NCBI GenBank assembly: GCA_002733575.1
Contig: NVWB01000020.1
Coordinates: 1-51,734, forward strand
Direction of reading: 5' to 3'
DNA: 51,734 bases
DNA from: Blastopirellula sp.
Lineage (GTDB): Bacteria; Planctomycetota; Planctomycetia; Pirellulales; Pirellulaceae
Each line of letters starts with the position of its first letter. Within the stretch, counting starts at the first letter, position 1. The translations under genes were made by a program, and so were the position numbers. The notes beneath the pieces were generated by a model. That model saw only the letters and a program-made list of their open reading frames with translations. It did no database searches and was not told where the DNA came from. Shown here in pieces: positions 18,298 through 27,658 of this stretch.

Positions 18298-19434
18298 TTA
18301 AATTTCAGATTGGCTACTTAGTACTCTCAATGCTTCTCTCTCAAACTCATGCTTTGAACTTTTGGATGTTTGCAATAAATGATTACTAATCGTTGGTCTA
18401 TTAAGAAGCATTTTTTTTATCGTAAATATCAATTTAGATTTCGATAGATCATTCACAGAGAGACAGTGTTCAGTGCAGTTAAAGCTATCGTAGAGGCGAT
18501 GTACTTTAGAATCGTAACTTATGCCAACTGTAGGAACTCCTATTGCGAAAGAGAAAACTGAGGCGTGCAAGGGTACTGCGATCATAATGTCTAGCTTACT
18601 AATACTTCTTTTTAGATCATCAGCAATTGGCTCAATAATTTTTACATCCAAGTCACCTAGTAGATTTGCAAGTTGTTTCGATAGTTGAACATCAGTACTA
18701 CTGAATGGCAGTAACTTGAACTCGATTGTTCGAGATGATGCAAGCGATTGACAGACCAAATTGAGAACATGAAGCAGCCTTTTACATGCGGCATCATAGT
18801 TTGCGTGGCTTTGATTTAGTGCTTTAACAGCAATTCCCAGATGGATCTTTCTTGTAGTGTCATTGTGAACTGTTTTTAGTTCAGGCCAGTCAAGTGAAAA
18901 TACAGGGTCTGGAGCAAAACTGTTATTTTTAAGCTGCTTTACTTGGCTGTTTGCTATCCTCTGTGCAACAATGCTTCTAAAAATAATATGGTTGTGTGAT
19001 TTTAATGCACTGTTGAGAATTAGTTTTCCCCACCAGTGCTGTGGTTCTTGCATGCCGATACCAAAGGCAAGTAGTTTTTTTCCTAGATACTTTGCGATTT
19101 CCATGCGATAAAACATTCCGAGGGTGGCTCTCAGCCCTTTGTCATCTCGAAAAAGCTCTCCTCCACCAAGAATAAATGTATCGCAATTTCTGATGCTCTG
19201 TATTATTGGCCAAAGTTTCGATTTAATAACTGCTCCATAAATACTTGTTCCAAATGGGTTGCATTGCTGTATTGACGATACCTTAAATTTATCGCTTGTT
19301 TCTTTAGGGTCATCTGATAATACACAAATTGATGCGACTGAATCATTTTTTCTGATGACTCTTATTGTGGAATCAAGGAGACACTCGTCTCCAATATTGG
19401 TATCACCATAACAACCGTCAATTAGATATCGCAT
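18298..19434 (-). CDS. Polysaccharide pyruvyl transferase family protein (CsaB/WcaK-like)
   Basis: The 378-residue enzyme of the family transfers pyruvate from phosphoenolpyruvate to form ketals on glycans. Seen are the N-terminal GCYGDTNIGDECLL, TFILGGGELFRDDKG, LLAFGIGMQEP and the C-terminal MIAVPLHASVFSFAIGVP with conserved His. The start ATG at 19434 overlaps the flippase stop by 17 bp. Pyruvylation would give the polymer negative charge and is a known anchor for S-layer-type binding. Whether that applies here is unknown. Confidence 0.85.
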   Translation of the reverse strand: MRYLIDGCYGDTNIGDECLLDSTIRVIRKNDSVASICVLSDDPKETSDKFKVSSIQQCNPFGTSIYGAVIKSKLWPIIQSIRNCDTFILGGGELFRDDKGLRATLGMFYRMEIAKYLGKKLLAFGIGMQEPQHWWGKLILNSALKSHNHIIFRSIVAQRIANSQVKQLKNNSFAPDPVFSLDWPELKTVHNDTTRKIHLGIAVKALNQSHANYDAACKRLLHVLNLVCQSLASSRTIEFKLLPFSSTDVQLSKQLANLLGDLDVKIIEPIADDLKRSISKLDIMIAVPLHASVFSFAIGVPTVGISYDSKVHRLYDSFNCTEHCLSVNDLSKSKLIFTIKKMLLNRPTISNHLLQTSKSSKHEFEREALRVLSSQSEI

Positions 19435-20968
19435 GTCTTGAATCTCCGTTCACTAAAATCGTTTGCAAGAACTTGGGTTCGACAAATACTAGAAAGAATA
19501 GTAATGAACTGAGCGAGTATGATACTCCGTAAAAAAACAACATGAACCAATTATCCGCTGGCCAATAATTGCAACACAAAATGAGTGCCGTTGATGGAAG
19601 TACTAGAGACAGACAAGCCAAGAACGATTGTTTAAGGTAACTCCGAATAGAAATGTTGAGACATCGGCAACCGTAATATAAGCTGAAAACACCTTCAGAT
19701 AGGAAGTCTGCTACTGCGAGTAGAATCACAAATGCATAGAGTCCTTGGTAGCTAAGTAAATAAAAGCCTAACCCAATTACCAATGATGATTGGACGATGC
19801 TCATATATGCCAAGGGCCACTGTTTTGCCTGAGCGGTCAGTATCGCTCGAGTTACAATTTGTGTTGCACTAAAACAGCGACCACAAGCTAGTATGAGTAA
19901 AAGGTAATATGAGGAATCAAGTTCGGGGCCGACCCAAAGCCTAATTAGAGGTTGCCCAAGTGAGAAAAATAGTGTAGCTACGAATAATCCAGCACAATAG
20001 AGATATCGACCCCCAGTTAAGTGAAGTTGTCTAATTGCCCTCAGATTATTTTTAGCATGATATGATGTTGCAAGGGGTGTCAATACACCTGCGGCAGCAA
20101 CAAGTATCGCCGTAGTAGCGGCGATTAGGCGAGCAGCAATAGACATCGGAGCAACAGTTTCAACACCAATTAATATCGCGATCCCAATCGGGGACAGCTT
20201 TGCAGGTAAGGCGTGTGAGAACGACCGTAATGAATTAGCTGCTCCAAATTTAGCCAGTTCATAAAGATGTAGTCGCTTTACACTGGCAAACGAAAAGTTA
20301 ATAGACGGAATTAGCCGTTTCGCTAATACAATTTTAATGATTCCAGTTACCAAAGTTGTAATTAAGCAAATAAGAGAGAGTGACACTAGGCCATAACCAA
20401 ACCAAACAAATAGAATAGAAAAAATTCCTCGAATTATTGTTGCAGGTGCTGATATCTTATTGAGATAATCGAATCTTTGGCATCCCCATAATATTCCTTC
20501 AAAAGCATTTAGAGGGAGTAGAACCCAGAGATGTATTCCTGATATTAATAGAGCTGTTCTAATTGAAAGTATCTGCGTCTCGGTAAATTCCTTTGATATT
20601 AATGAGACAAGTGTATCCAAGCTTAAAAATATACATGTCAACGCAATCGTTGAGAGAGAAGCAAGTAGTAGAATTGAAGTTTGAACAGATCCATTTAACA
20701 TGTCTAGTTGATTCTTCGATTGATAATAGGCAACGTACCTGCCGACTGAACTCTTTATTCCAAAATCGAAAAGTCCAAAGTATCCAGTAATGGCTCCAAT
20801 TGTGACCCAAACACCATATTGAGCTGCCCCTAAAAATGAAATTAAGAAGGGACAAATAATGAACGCCATTGCCGTTTCAAGCGCAATACCGATCCAGTTC
20901 CAGCGAATGTTATTGAAAATTGTGATTTTAGTCTGCAATTCAATATTGCTATTAATGCTTGAATTCAT
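19418..20968 (-). CDS. Oligosaccharide flippase (Wzx/MATE-like)
   Basis: The roughly 516-residue polytopic inner-membrane protein has about 12-14 hydrophobic segments. Its N terminus, IRWNWIGIALETAMAFIICPFLISFLG, is typical of polysaccharide-transport (PST/MOP) flippases that move undecaprenyl-linked repeat units to the periplasm. The ATG at 20968 is preferred over an in-frame TTG at 20989; a GGGAAGG site lies 11 nt before it. It follows the polymerase gene by 8 bp and overlaps the pyruvyl transferase start. Confidence 0.87.
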   Translation of the reverse strand: MNSSINSNIELQTKITIFNNIRWNWIGIALETAMAFIICPFLISFLGAAQYGVWVTIGAITGYFGLFDFGIKSSVGRYVAYYQSKNQLDMLNGSVQTSILLLASLSTIALTCIFLSLDTLVSLISKEFTETQILSIRTALLISGIHLWVLLPLNAFEGILWGCQRFDYLNKISAPATIIRGIFSILFVWFGYGLVSLSLICLITTLVTGIIKIVLAKRLIPSINFSFASVKRLHLYELAKFGAANSLRSFSHALPAKLSPIGIAILIGVETVAPMSIAARLIAATTAILVAAAGVLTPLATSYHAKNNLRAIRQLHLTGGRYLYCAGLFVATLFFSLGQPLIRLWVGPELDSSYYLLLILACGRCFSATQIVTRAILTAQAKQWPLAYMSIVQSSLVIGLGFYLLSYQGLYAFVILLAVADFLSEGVFSLYYGCRCLNISIRSYLKQSFLACLSLVLPSTALILCCNYWPADNWFMLFFYGVSYSLSSLLFFLVFVEPKFLQTILVNGDSRHAISN

Positions 20969-20976
20969 AATCAATG

Positions 20977-22287
20977 TTAACCTTCCCAATTGACCAGCAA
21001 CCGTGATCCAATTTCTAGTGCAAGAAGCGAGACCAAGCTAATCCCGCATAATTTAAACATAAACTCAAGATTAACTCGCCAGTTTATGCGACGGTTAAAT
21101 TGTAACTCGCATAAACTTAAGTAAGTTGCAGCTAAACCGAAGATCAAATAGGTGGGGACGGAATATACGCGTGAGAGCGTCATGATTCCCATTGAGTAAC
21201 CGCAAACGATTCCCAGAATGTAAGGGCGAAGGGATACTAAATTGCTGTCTTCATTCGTGTCGACTGTTTTGGGCATCTTGATGAGTTGAGCAATACTTAG
21301 AAAAACTAGACCTACAAAGCACGTTCCGCCGAAGAAGCCTAACTCCGAATAGGCATGGACATAAGAATTATGTGCGACCAGCCGAGTGTATTCAGGCAAC
21401 ATTCCTTGCCCAATTCCAAATAGCGGATACTCACGCATTAATTCTAGTGCCTCGCGCCAAAGCTGGATTCGATGTTGCCCTGTTCCATTTTCTATATCAA
21501 TGTTTGTGATTCGTCCTCCAATTCCATAGATCATAAATGGAAGCGCAATTGACCCTATCATGAGAGTTTTTTTAAATCCGAGAAAACACGTAGACCAAAC
21601 CAGCAGAGAAGTGGTTAATGATAAAAAACCACCACGTGACTGAGTCTGTGCAATGGCCAGTAAGTAGACTGAAATAGGGGCCAAATACAAAAATCTTGAT
21701 ATACCATCTGGCCGAGACATTAAACGATGCAAACATAACAATGTTGACACCATTAGGATAAGACAAATATCATTTGGATCATTAAATAAGCCACTCCCAC
21801 AGAGCCTAGAAAATATGATGAACTCTCCGGTGATTTCATCAAATTCTCGTTGCTCATATGCGGCAAGTGCAGGTATATTAACAAGACCATAAAATTGTAA
21901 TAGAGCTAGTACTGTAGAAATCAGAGTAAAAACCAGAAACCACGAAATAAACGAATTTAGTTTTGAAGGAGTGTTAATACACGATAAGCACAGTAAATAA
22001 TAAATAACTAGCTTGATAAATTCGGCTCCTGAAAATCGTGCATCATAAATAGAACCATGACGTAAATGAGACATCACAACAGAGACAAGTAATCCCAGAC
22101 AACAGAGAGTAATTGGATTATTTACGAGATTTTTCATCTCTAGTTGATGAAATATTCGATCTCCAGATGTAGTGATACAAAAGAACATAACAATCAGATA
22201 TAAACGAAAAGGTTCTAGGATTGGGATAAGTTCTGCCGGTCTTATGAACAGAATTCCGTTAAGTAAAATAAATAATCCAAATGCCAT
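20977..22287 (-). CDS. O-antigen ligase / polymerase family membrane protein (Wzy-like)
   Basis: The roughly 436-residue protein has about 11 TM segments and a periplasmic loop carrying the Wzy_C signature: GQHRIQLWREALELMREYP, LFGIGQGMLPEYTRL and AHNSYVHAYSELGFFGG. In a Wzx/Wzy-type cluster this would polymerise repeat units in the periplasm. The ATG at 22287 comes 2 nt after the sugar-transferase stop; a TTG at 22293 would overlap by a few bases. Ligase and polymerase members cannot be told apart from sequence alone, but locus context favours the polymerase. Confidence 0.87.
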   Translation of the reverse strand: MAFGLFILLNGILFIRPAELIPILEPFRLYLIVMFFCITTSGDRIFHQLEMKNLVNNPITLCCLGLLVSVVMSHLRHGSIYDARFSGAEFIKLVIYYLLCLSCINTPSKLNSFISWFLVFTLISTVLALLQFYGLVNIPALAAYEQREFDEITGEFIIFSRLCGSGLFNDPNDICLILMVSTLLCLHRLMSRPDGISRFLYLAPISVYLLAIAQTQSRGGFLSLTTSLLVWSTCFLGFKKTLMIGSIALPFMIYGIGGRITNIDIENGTGQHRIQLWREALELMREYPLFGIGQGMLPEYTRLVAHNSYVHAYSELGFFGGTCFVGLVFLSIAQLIKMPKTVDTNEDSNLVSLRPYILGIVCGYSMGIMTLSRVYSVPTYLIFGLAATYLSLCELQFNRRINWRVNLEFMFKLCGISLVSLLALEIGSRLLVNWEG

Positions 22288-22289
22288 TT

Positions 22290-23117
22290 TCAACCCATTT
22301 TTACGTCAGAGTGCTGCTGTTCAATAGAGTCTGAGTGGCTTGCAGAACTTAACAACATCCATGAATGAACCGTGAGTTTCTTTTGTAAGCCAAGTGAAAG
22401 CATTAATGTGCAAAATAGAATATGAATGTCTAGAAATAGTTTTGCATTCTCAATGTATTCACGATCCATGATTGTTTTACGTCTAACACCTGAGAGATCA
22501 GTATCTGCTGGTAGAGACACTTGCGCAAGACCTGTCATACCAGGTCGTACAAGCAAGCGGTCATTGTAGGACTCTATTAGATTATCAAGAGTTGTCGCTA
22601 TCTCAGGTCTTTCAGGCCTCGGTCCAATTAGGGTCATATCACCCATTACCACATTAAATAATTGAGGCAATTCATCTAAATGGCTCCTACGAAGAAATCT
22701 TCCAATAATAGTGACTCGAGGGTCTTTGAGTTTGGCCCATATTGCTCCTGTTGATTTTTCCGCATTCACTGACATAGAACGAAATTTGAAAATTCTAAAC
22801 TTTCTACCATACTGTCCAAGTCTCGTCTGAGTGTAGATCGCGGGCCCCTGCGAAGTAATTTGCACTATCATTCCTAACAGAAGCAACAACGGGCCAAGCA
22901 CTATTATCAAAATGAAAGCAGCAAGACGATCAAAAGCAAAGCGGCACTTTAAATACTTGAATGATTTTTGGTTCGGCTTGTAGTTTTCACTGGTATAACG
23001 AGCATGATTATCGGTGAACTGAGAATGTTTCACATTTAAATAACTAGAGTTATACAGATTGTTATCTTGTACAAAGTCTGAATTGGAATGTTCTGAAGTG
23101 GTTCGAAAATTAGTCAT
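22290..23117 (-). CDS. Initiating sugar transferase (undecaprenyl-phosphate sugar phosphotransferase)
   Basis: The roughly 275-residue enzyme moves a sugar-1-phosphate from a UDP-sugar to undecaprenyl phosphate, the first membrane step. After about 60 polar residues comes one membrane segment (AFILIIVLGPLLLLLGMI) and the bacterial sugar transferase core: GPAIYTQTRLGQYGRKF, IFKFRSM, FLRRSHLDELPQLFNV and LIGPRPERPE. It is the short form without the multi-TM N-terminal domain of WbaP or WcaJ. The ATG at 23117 is chosen over GTG 23132 because GAGAGA lies before it. It follows the Wzc-like gene by 31 bp. Confidence 0.9.
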   Translation of the reverse strand: MTNFRTTSEHSNSDFVQDNNLYNSSYLNVKHSQFTDNHARYTSENYKPNQKSFKYLKCRFAFDRLAAFILIIVLGPLLLLLGMIVQITSQGPAIYTQTRLGQYGRKFRIFKFRSMSVNAEKSTGAIWAKLKDPRVTIIGRFLRRSHLDELPQLFNVVMGDMTLIGPRPERPEIATTLDNLIESYNDRLLVRPGMTGLAQVSLPADTDLSGVRRKTIMDREYIENAKLFLDIHILFCTLMLSLGLQKKLTVHSWMLLSSASHSDSIEQQHSDVKMG

Positions 23118-23148
23118 GATGATTTCTCTCACATTTATTAGTTGAATG

Positions 23149-25155
23149 CTAACGAACTAATAACGTTCTAATGTCCATGGAGATGTCCTTTAAAGAATTT
23201 GCAGCGGACCGTATGGAACCACATGTAGACTGATTTATTTGAATTGAGAGAATTACTATGTCTGCCCATTTGGCCAGATGTATGCTATCAGGCAATTGAA
23301 GTATAGGCGGTGTCTTCAATACGATAAAATCAAAATCCTCTCTAAAGGATGAAATCATAGACTCCATTCGTGAGCTTAATATTAAAGGGATCGGAGCTTT
23401 TGTCAGTTTCCCAGATTTGACTTGGAATAGATTGTCAATCGAAGAATCAGCATTAATAATCGAAGACAACTCTGTATTTCCCTGAAGGTAGTCTGAAACT
23501 CCGATAGCCTTTTCATGGCATTTTTTCAAAGTCTGTCCTAGATCGAGATCTAATAGTAGCGTCTTGTTACCAGTTCTTGCGAAGCTTGCGGCAATTTGTT
23601 CAGCGACAAAACCAATTTCTTTTTCTTCTTTTGCACTAGTGACAATTACGATGTGATGGTTTTCATTTTTTTTAGAATGAAGATATTGCGCAAATACTTG
23701 ATCAATAATATCTAGTTGCTGTTTTTCAGTATCTTGTACTGAATTAATACGGATTGCCTTTGAAAGTGGATTTGCATTTGCAATTGGGATAATTGCTGTT
23801 CGTGCAATTGCATCTCGTTTTGAATGAATTCTACCAGTAAGAATTTCTCCCATAGAAACACAGACACACCCGAACACGAATCCCCCAACGCCGAGAATTA
23901 ACATTATTTTATTGCGTTTATTTGTATCCAAGCTTTTAGGGATATCAGCATATTTGACTAACTGAACTCTCGAGTCTGCAAACTGCTGTATCCGAATCTT
24001 TTCTTTTGCTTGCCATATCTGATCACTTTGATTTTCAAGTCGATCTATATTATTTCTTAAAATCTCTAACTCTGCTGCTTTGTCACCACTAATTACCGAC
24101 AAGCGATTATTTATTTCTTTAAGAATACTAATGAGGGTTGTTTCTTCTTCTCCTAATCTTTTTATTGATGCTAATGGTTCAGTTAGTAATCTTTCTTCTG
24201 TTGATTGATTTTCAGTTATTTCCTTAGAAGCTGATTTCTGATAATACTCACGTAATAATCTCTCTTTATGCAACGCAGCAATTACATCTGGATGCTCTGG
24301 CCCCCATTTTAAGATCGCTTCTTCTTTTGAGAGTCTGGCGCTAAACATCGCAAATTTAACACTATGCATTGACGCGTCTTCTGGCATTTCTTCAGCTAAG
24401 ATCTCAGGACTTTCGCGAATGGCTCTTACAATTCGTAATGAATCACGCAATTCGGATCGAACTACACGAAGTTGACGTGAGTAAGCACGGTAGTTCTCTA
24501 TTTCTGCTTGAGTCTGAAGTGACAATGTTGCTGGGTTGCCTGATCCAATCTCACGGGCAAGGACTTGAAGTCGATTCCATGCAACACCTAGCCGGACTTC
24601 CGCATCCTGATGCAATTTTTCAAGTGTCTTGATCTGTTTACTTTGTTGAGCAGATCCAACTGCCGATATTTCTTCGAGATAGATCTTTACAAGTGTATTT
24701 GTGAGAACGGCAGCGGTTTCAGCATCATCATGCTGAAATGAAACTTCCATTATTTGCGAACTTCGTGGAAGCTTTACTTCAAGTAGAGACTCTAGTTCAT
24801 CAGGATCTCCTATTTTTATTCCTCGATTTCTGATTAAAGAAACTTCTTGAGTATCAAGAACTCTGGATAAGATGTGGTTCATCTGAAGAATTGTTTTTTG
24901 AGTGTGACGAAACTCTCGTTGTGCAGCAGATGATTCGTGGAATTGTTCGATTAGACCATTTGGTGATTCCAACTTAAGAAGTGCAGTAGCTCTGAATTTA
25001 ATTGGAATAAAATTACAAATAAAGATTCCAATTACTGAGCATATCCCCCCCAGAACGATACAGCCCCACCAATAACGCCAAGCCGATTCAACCATTACGA
25101 ATAAATCGAAGGTTTTTTGGGGCTCAATCTCTGTGTTCGTTATTTGATCAGGCAT
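23149..25155 (-). CDS. Wzc/GumC-like chain-length protein with degenerate BY-kinase domain
   Basis: The 668-residue inner-membrane protein has TM1 at about 31-50 and a Wzz-type region (LLKLES, RSSQIMEVSFQHDD). A long coiled coil covers about 170-400, TM2 about 415-440, and a P-loop-type cytoplasmic domain 470-668. In active tyrosine autokinases that domain has a GKS/T Walker A, a LLIDxDxR Walker A' and a VIIDTPP Walker B. Here they read TSAKEEKEIG (about 506-515), LLLDLDLGQ and FIVLKTPP, so the nucleotide-binding Lys-Ser and the Walker B Asp are lost. No tyrosine-rich tail is present and the chain stops right after RTLLVR. It probably keeps a structural role without kinase activity. It is the first gene of the long EPS operon. 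Confidence 0.85.
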   Translation of the reverse strand: MPDQITNTEIEPQKTFDLFVMVESAWRYWWGCIVLGGICSVIGIFICNFIPIKFRATALLKLESPNGLIEQFHESSAAQREFRHTQKTILQMNHILSRVLDTQEVSLIRNRGIKIGDPDELESLLEVKLPRSSQIMEVSFQHDDAETAAVLTNTLVKIYLEEISAVGSAQQSKQIKTLEKLHQDAEVRLGVAWNRLQVLAREIGSGNPATLSLQTQAEIENYRAYSRQLRVVRSELRDSLRIVRAIRESPEILAEEMPEDASMHSVKFAMFSARLSKEEAILKWGPEHPDVIAALHKERLLREYYQKSASKEITENQSTEERLLTEPLASIKRLGEEETTLISILKEINNRLSVISGDKAAELEILRNNIDRLENQSDQIWQAKEKIRIQQFADSRVQLVKYADIPKSLDTNKRNKIMLILGVGGFVFGCVCVSMGEILTGRIHSKRDAIARTAIIPIANANPLSKAIRINSVQDTEKQQLDIIDQVFAQYLHSKKNENHHIVIVTSAKEEKEIGFVAEQIAASFARTGNKTLLLDLDLGQTLKKCHEKAIGVSDYLQGNTELSSIINADSSIDNLFQVKSGKLTKAPIPLILSSRMESMISSFREDFDFIVLKTPPILQLPDSIHLAKWADIVILSIQINQSTCGSIRSAANSLKDISMDIRTLLVR

Positions 25156-25210
25156 GGTTTATATCTCATTAAGAAAATACATCACATTGAGTAATCTTCT
25201 TAATCAGAGA

Positions 25211-25226
25211 TGCATTCATCATGCCA
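25211..25226 (-). promoter_or_regulatory. sigma-54-type promoter of the long EPS operon
   Basis: The minus strand reads TGGCATGATGAATGCA. GG and GC are at exact -24/-12 spacing, with two mismatches to consensus (T for C at 6, A for T at 12). It lies 56 bp before the ATG of the Wzc-like gene. Just upstream are a near-palindrome ACCCTTTAAAGGT (25251-25263) and an overlapping inverted repeat AAGGTA-n5-TACCTT (25259-25275), possible activator contacts. Confidence 0.6.
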
Positions 25227-25679
25227 ATCAGTGGCGTTGAGATTTTATCAACCCTTTAAAGGTAGCTGTTACCTTGGGGATGGAGCAATCAAACGTCAAA
25301 AGTAAATCTTTACTTGATTATCTAAGTTCAGTTGTAAGCCAAATTCACAATAAGACTGAATTAAGTTCTGTCTTATTAGACAATGCAGGTAACTAATTTA
25401 CGTAAGTTCTTTTTATGATTGAGAATCCAGAGAAGCATCCATTAATGCTAGATAGTTTCTCATGCTGAAAGTTGAGAGAATTATCCATGTGTAATGTAGG
25501 TCAATTCAGATAATCGTCTGATTGGAGAGGGCGAGGTCTTCTTCAAGTTCAATGAATGATACTTAGTTCACTGTAGATATGGCTGCCAACAGAAAAAGTC
25601 AATGCTATTCAGTATCTTAAGTGCTGGTAAACAAGCGGTTTCTTTGTATTTACTTTCAAACTTAATTTTTATGTTCGTC

Positions 25680-25695
25680 TGGTACGCTAATTGCA
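25680..25695 (+). promoter_or_regulatory. sigma-54 promoter of the small-protein/dehydrogenase unit
   Basis: TGGTACGCTAATTGCA matches the RpoN consensus TGG(Y)ACGNNNNTTGC(W) throughout. The expected transcript start is about 35 nt before the ATG at 25741. It is divergent from the EPS operon promoter within a 585-bp gap. The middle of that gap (25280-25660) shows no gene that I can support. Confidence 0.8.
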
Positions 25696-25740
25696 TTAAA
25701 TCAATTTATACTGTTCCACCAATAATAGAAAGGTATTTTG

Positions 25741-26205
25741 ATGATCATTTTACTATTAATGCTGCTTGACAATATGAATAATCTTAAGAGTGATATCTCG
25801 ACAGAGATAGAACATGTTTATACAAAAAACGCGGAGCATTTCTTTTGCAATGATCTATGCACAATTAAGTGTAGTGAAACATCTGAGAGCATTACCAATG
25901 AAAATGCCAACTCTGAGTATTCGCTCTGCAATCGATATTATAGTAATTCAACACAGTTTAATTCACCTTCCAGCATAAATCATGTTCAGTCTAAGAGTGA
26001 AGCGAGTCAAAAATATCAGACGCAGAATTCGTTAGGGTTTATCAAGACAATTCAAAAACAAATGAGCAAGCCTCAAATTCAGCAAACAGTTGTTCTATCT
26101 CTCTTCCTCACTTTCTGTGGACTATTAATAGCGGTAGAACGCTGCGTCAATCGCTATCATACATCAAAGGTAATGATGAGTTACAAAAATCGATTCTCAC
26201 GATGA
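25741..26205 (+). CDS. Small Cys-containing single-TM protein of unknown function
   Basis: I do not recognise this 154-residue protein. It has a short hydrophobic N terminus (MIILLLMLLDNM) and a polar Ser/Asn-rich middle with Cys residues (FFCNDLCTIKC; YSLCNRYY). One clear TM segment follows near residues 115-133 (TVVLSLFLTFCGLLIAVE), then a basic tail (RCVNRYHTSK... KNRFSR). The C-terminal TM plus basic residues recalls sorting tails, but there is no PEP-like tripeptide. The ATG at 25741 follows GAAAGG with good spacing. The perfect sigma-54 promoter 46 bp upstream argues that it is a real gene. It precedes the dehydrogenase gene by 72 bp and may be co-transcribed. Confidence 0.6.
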   Translation: MIILLLMLLDNMNNLKSDISTEIEHVYTKNAEHFFCNDLCTIKCSETSESITNENANSEYSLCNRYYSNSTQFNSPSSINHVQSKSEASQKYQTQNSLGFIKTIQKQMSKPQIQQTVVLSLFLTFCGLLIAVERCVNRYHTSKVMMSYKNRFSR

Positions 26206-26277
26206 TTAATAGATTTAAATCGATGCTAAATGTATGCCTTTTGAATAAACCAATTTCTCATAAATTTTCCTTTATTG

Positions 26278-27642
26278 ATGAACAATGCCATGATTCTAAG
26301 TTCTGCTAATCAGCACTCGAGTACACAGGAAATTCTTTCCCTAAGGATTCGTAGTCAAACTGCTACAATCGCGATTATAGGGTTAGGGTATGTTGGATTG
26401 CCACTTGCTAATGCCTTCATCAATAAAGGATTTTCAGTTATAGGATTCGACATTGATGACAACAAAATAAATGCACTGAATGCTGGGCAGAGTTACATTA
26501 ATCATATTTCAAATACAACAGTAAAAGAATGGCATAAGAAGAAAAAATTTAATGCGACGTCAGACCCTACTCGACTGGAGTTGGCAGACGTGATTATTAT
26601 CTGTGTACCAACGCCTCTTACGGAATCCCGGGAGCCCGATCTTACATACGTGATTGAAACAACAGAGACGATCACTTCGACACTTCGATCAGGACAACTG
26701 ATTATACTTGAGAGTACAACATATCCCACAACCACAACAAAATGCTTAAAGCCAATATTAGATAAAAAAGGTTTGAAATGTGGTGAAGAGTATTTTCTGG
26801 CATACAGTCCTGAACGAGAGGATCCAGGGAACCCCAAATTCTCAGCTTCTAATATTCCTAAAGTAGTTGGTGGAGCAGATAAAAAATCTCTAAAGTTGGC
26901 AACTGAGCTTTATCAACAAGCAATAATTGAAGTAGTACAGGTTTCTTCAACGGAGGTCGCTGAGGCATGCAAAATACTGGAAAACACTTACCGTGCAGTA
27001 AATATCGCTTTGGTCAATGAGATGAAAGTTCTATTTGACAAGATGGGGATAGATATCTGGGAAGTTATCAATGCTGCAAAGTCCAAACCATTTGGCTTCC
27101 AACCTTTTTATCCCGGTCCTGGCTTAGGTGGACATTGTATCCCAATCGATCCATTCTATCTTACATGGCTAGCTCGAAAAAATGGACTCACTACTCGTTT
27201 TATAGAACTTGCAGGCGAAATAAATTCTTCGATGCCAAATTACGTGATTCAAAGATTAACTGAATTTCTTAATGAAGAGGGAAAGTCAGTTAATGGCAGT
27301 AAAATTACAATTTTAGGAATGGCTTACAAACAGGATGTTGATGATGACAGAGAGAGTCCTTCTTACATTCTATTACAAGAACTATTAAAACGGAAAGCGA
27401 AGGTTAACTACAATGATCCGTACATTCCACAAATAGGACCAACTCGACATCACGAGATACCGAATCTGAAAAGCATACCACTAACGGCAGAATACTTGGC
27501 TTCGCAGGATTGTGTGATTATTGCAACAAATCATTCATGTTATGACTATGAATTGATCGTGAAACATTCAAATCTTGTTATCGACACTCGGAATGCTACT
27601 TGCAATGTAAGTGATCATGGATCTGTAGTTCGGAGAGCATAA
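26278..27642 (+). CDS. UDP-N-acetyl-sugar / UDP-glucose 6-dehydrogenase family (WbpA-like)
   Basis: The 454-residue nucleotide-sugar dehydrogenase oxidises the C6 of a UDP-sugar to a uronate with NAD. It shows the Rossmann IAIIGLGYVGLPLANAF, CVPTPL and ILESTTYPTTT. SPEREDPGNPKF precedes the central-domain helices (AEACKILENTYRAVNIAL), and the catalytic Cys lies in GPGLGGHCIPIDPFYL. The C-terminal domain has TILGMAYKQDVDDDRESPS. The GHCIPIDP form and SPEREDPG resemble the UDP-GlcNAc/ManNAc dehydrogenase (WbpA/WecC) branch more than classical UDP-Glc dehydrogenase. No clear ribosome site is seen before the ATG at 26278, which fits translation from the upstream transcript. It supplies uronic acid to the EPS. 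Confidence 0.9.
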   Translation: MNNAMILSSANQHSSTQEILSLRIRSQTATIAIIGLGYVGLPLANAFINKGFSVIGFDIDDNKINALNAGQSYINHISNTTVKEWHKKKKFNATSDPTRLELADVIIICVPTPLTESREPDLTYVIETTETITSTLRSGQLIILESTTYPTTTTKCLKPILDKKGLKCGEEYFLAYSPEREDPGNPKFSASNIPKVVGGADKKSLKLATELYQQAIIEVVQVSSTEVAEACKILENTYRAVNIALVNEMKVLFDKMGIDIWEVINAAKSKPFGFQPFYPGPGLGGHCIPIDPFYLTWLARKNGLTTRFIELAGEINSSMPNYVIQRLTEFLNEEGKSVNGSKITILGMAYKQDVDDDRESPSYILLQELLKRKAKVNYNDPYIPQIGPTRHHEIPNLKSIPLTAEYLASQDCVIIATNHSCYDYELIVKHSNLVIDTRNATCNVSDHGSVVRRA

Positions 27643-27658
27643 TTAAGATTGCATTGAC

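Noticed and set aside
25288..25303. GCAA-n5-CGT pattern that could be a second minus-strand sigma-54 site for the EPS operon
   Set aside because: The spacing is one base too long and the GG pair of the -24 element is missing.
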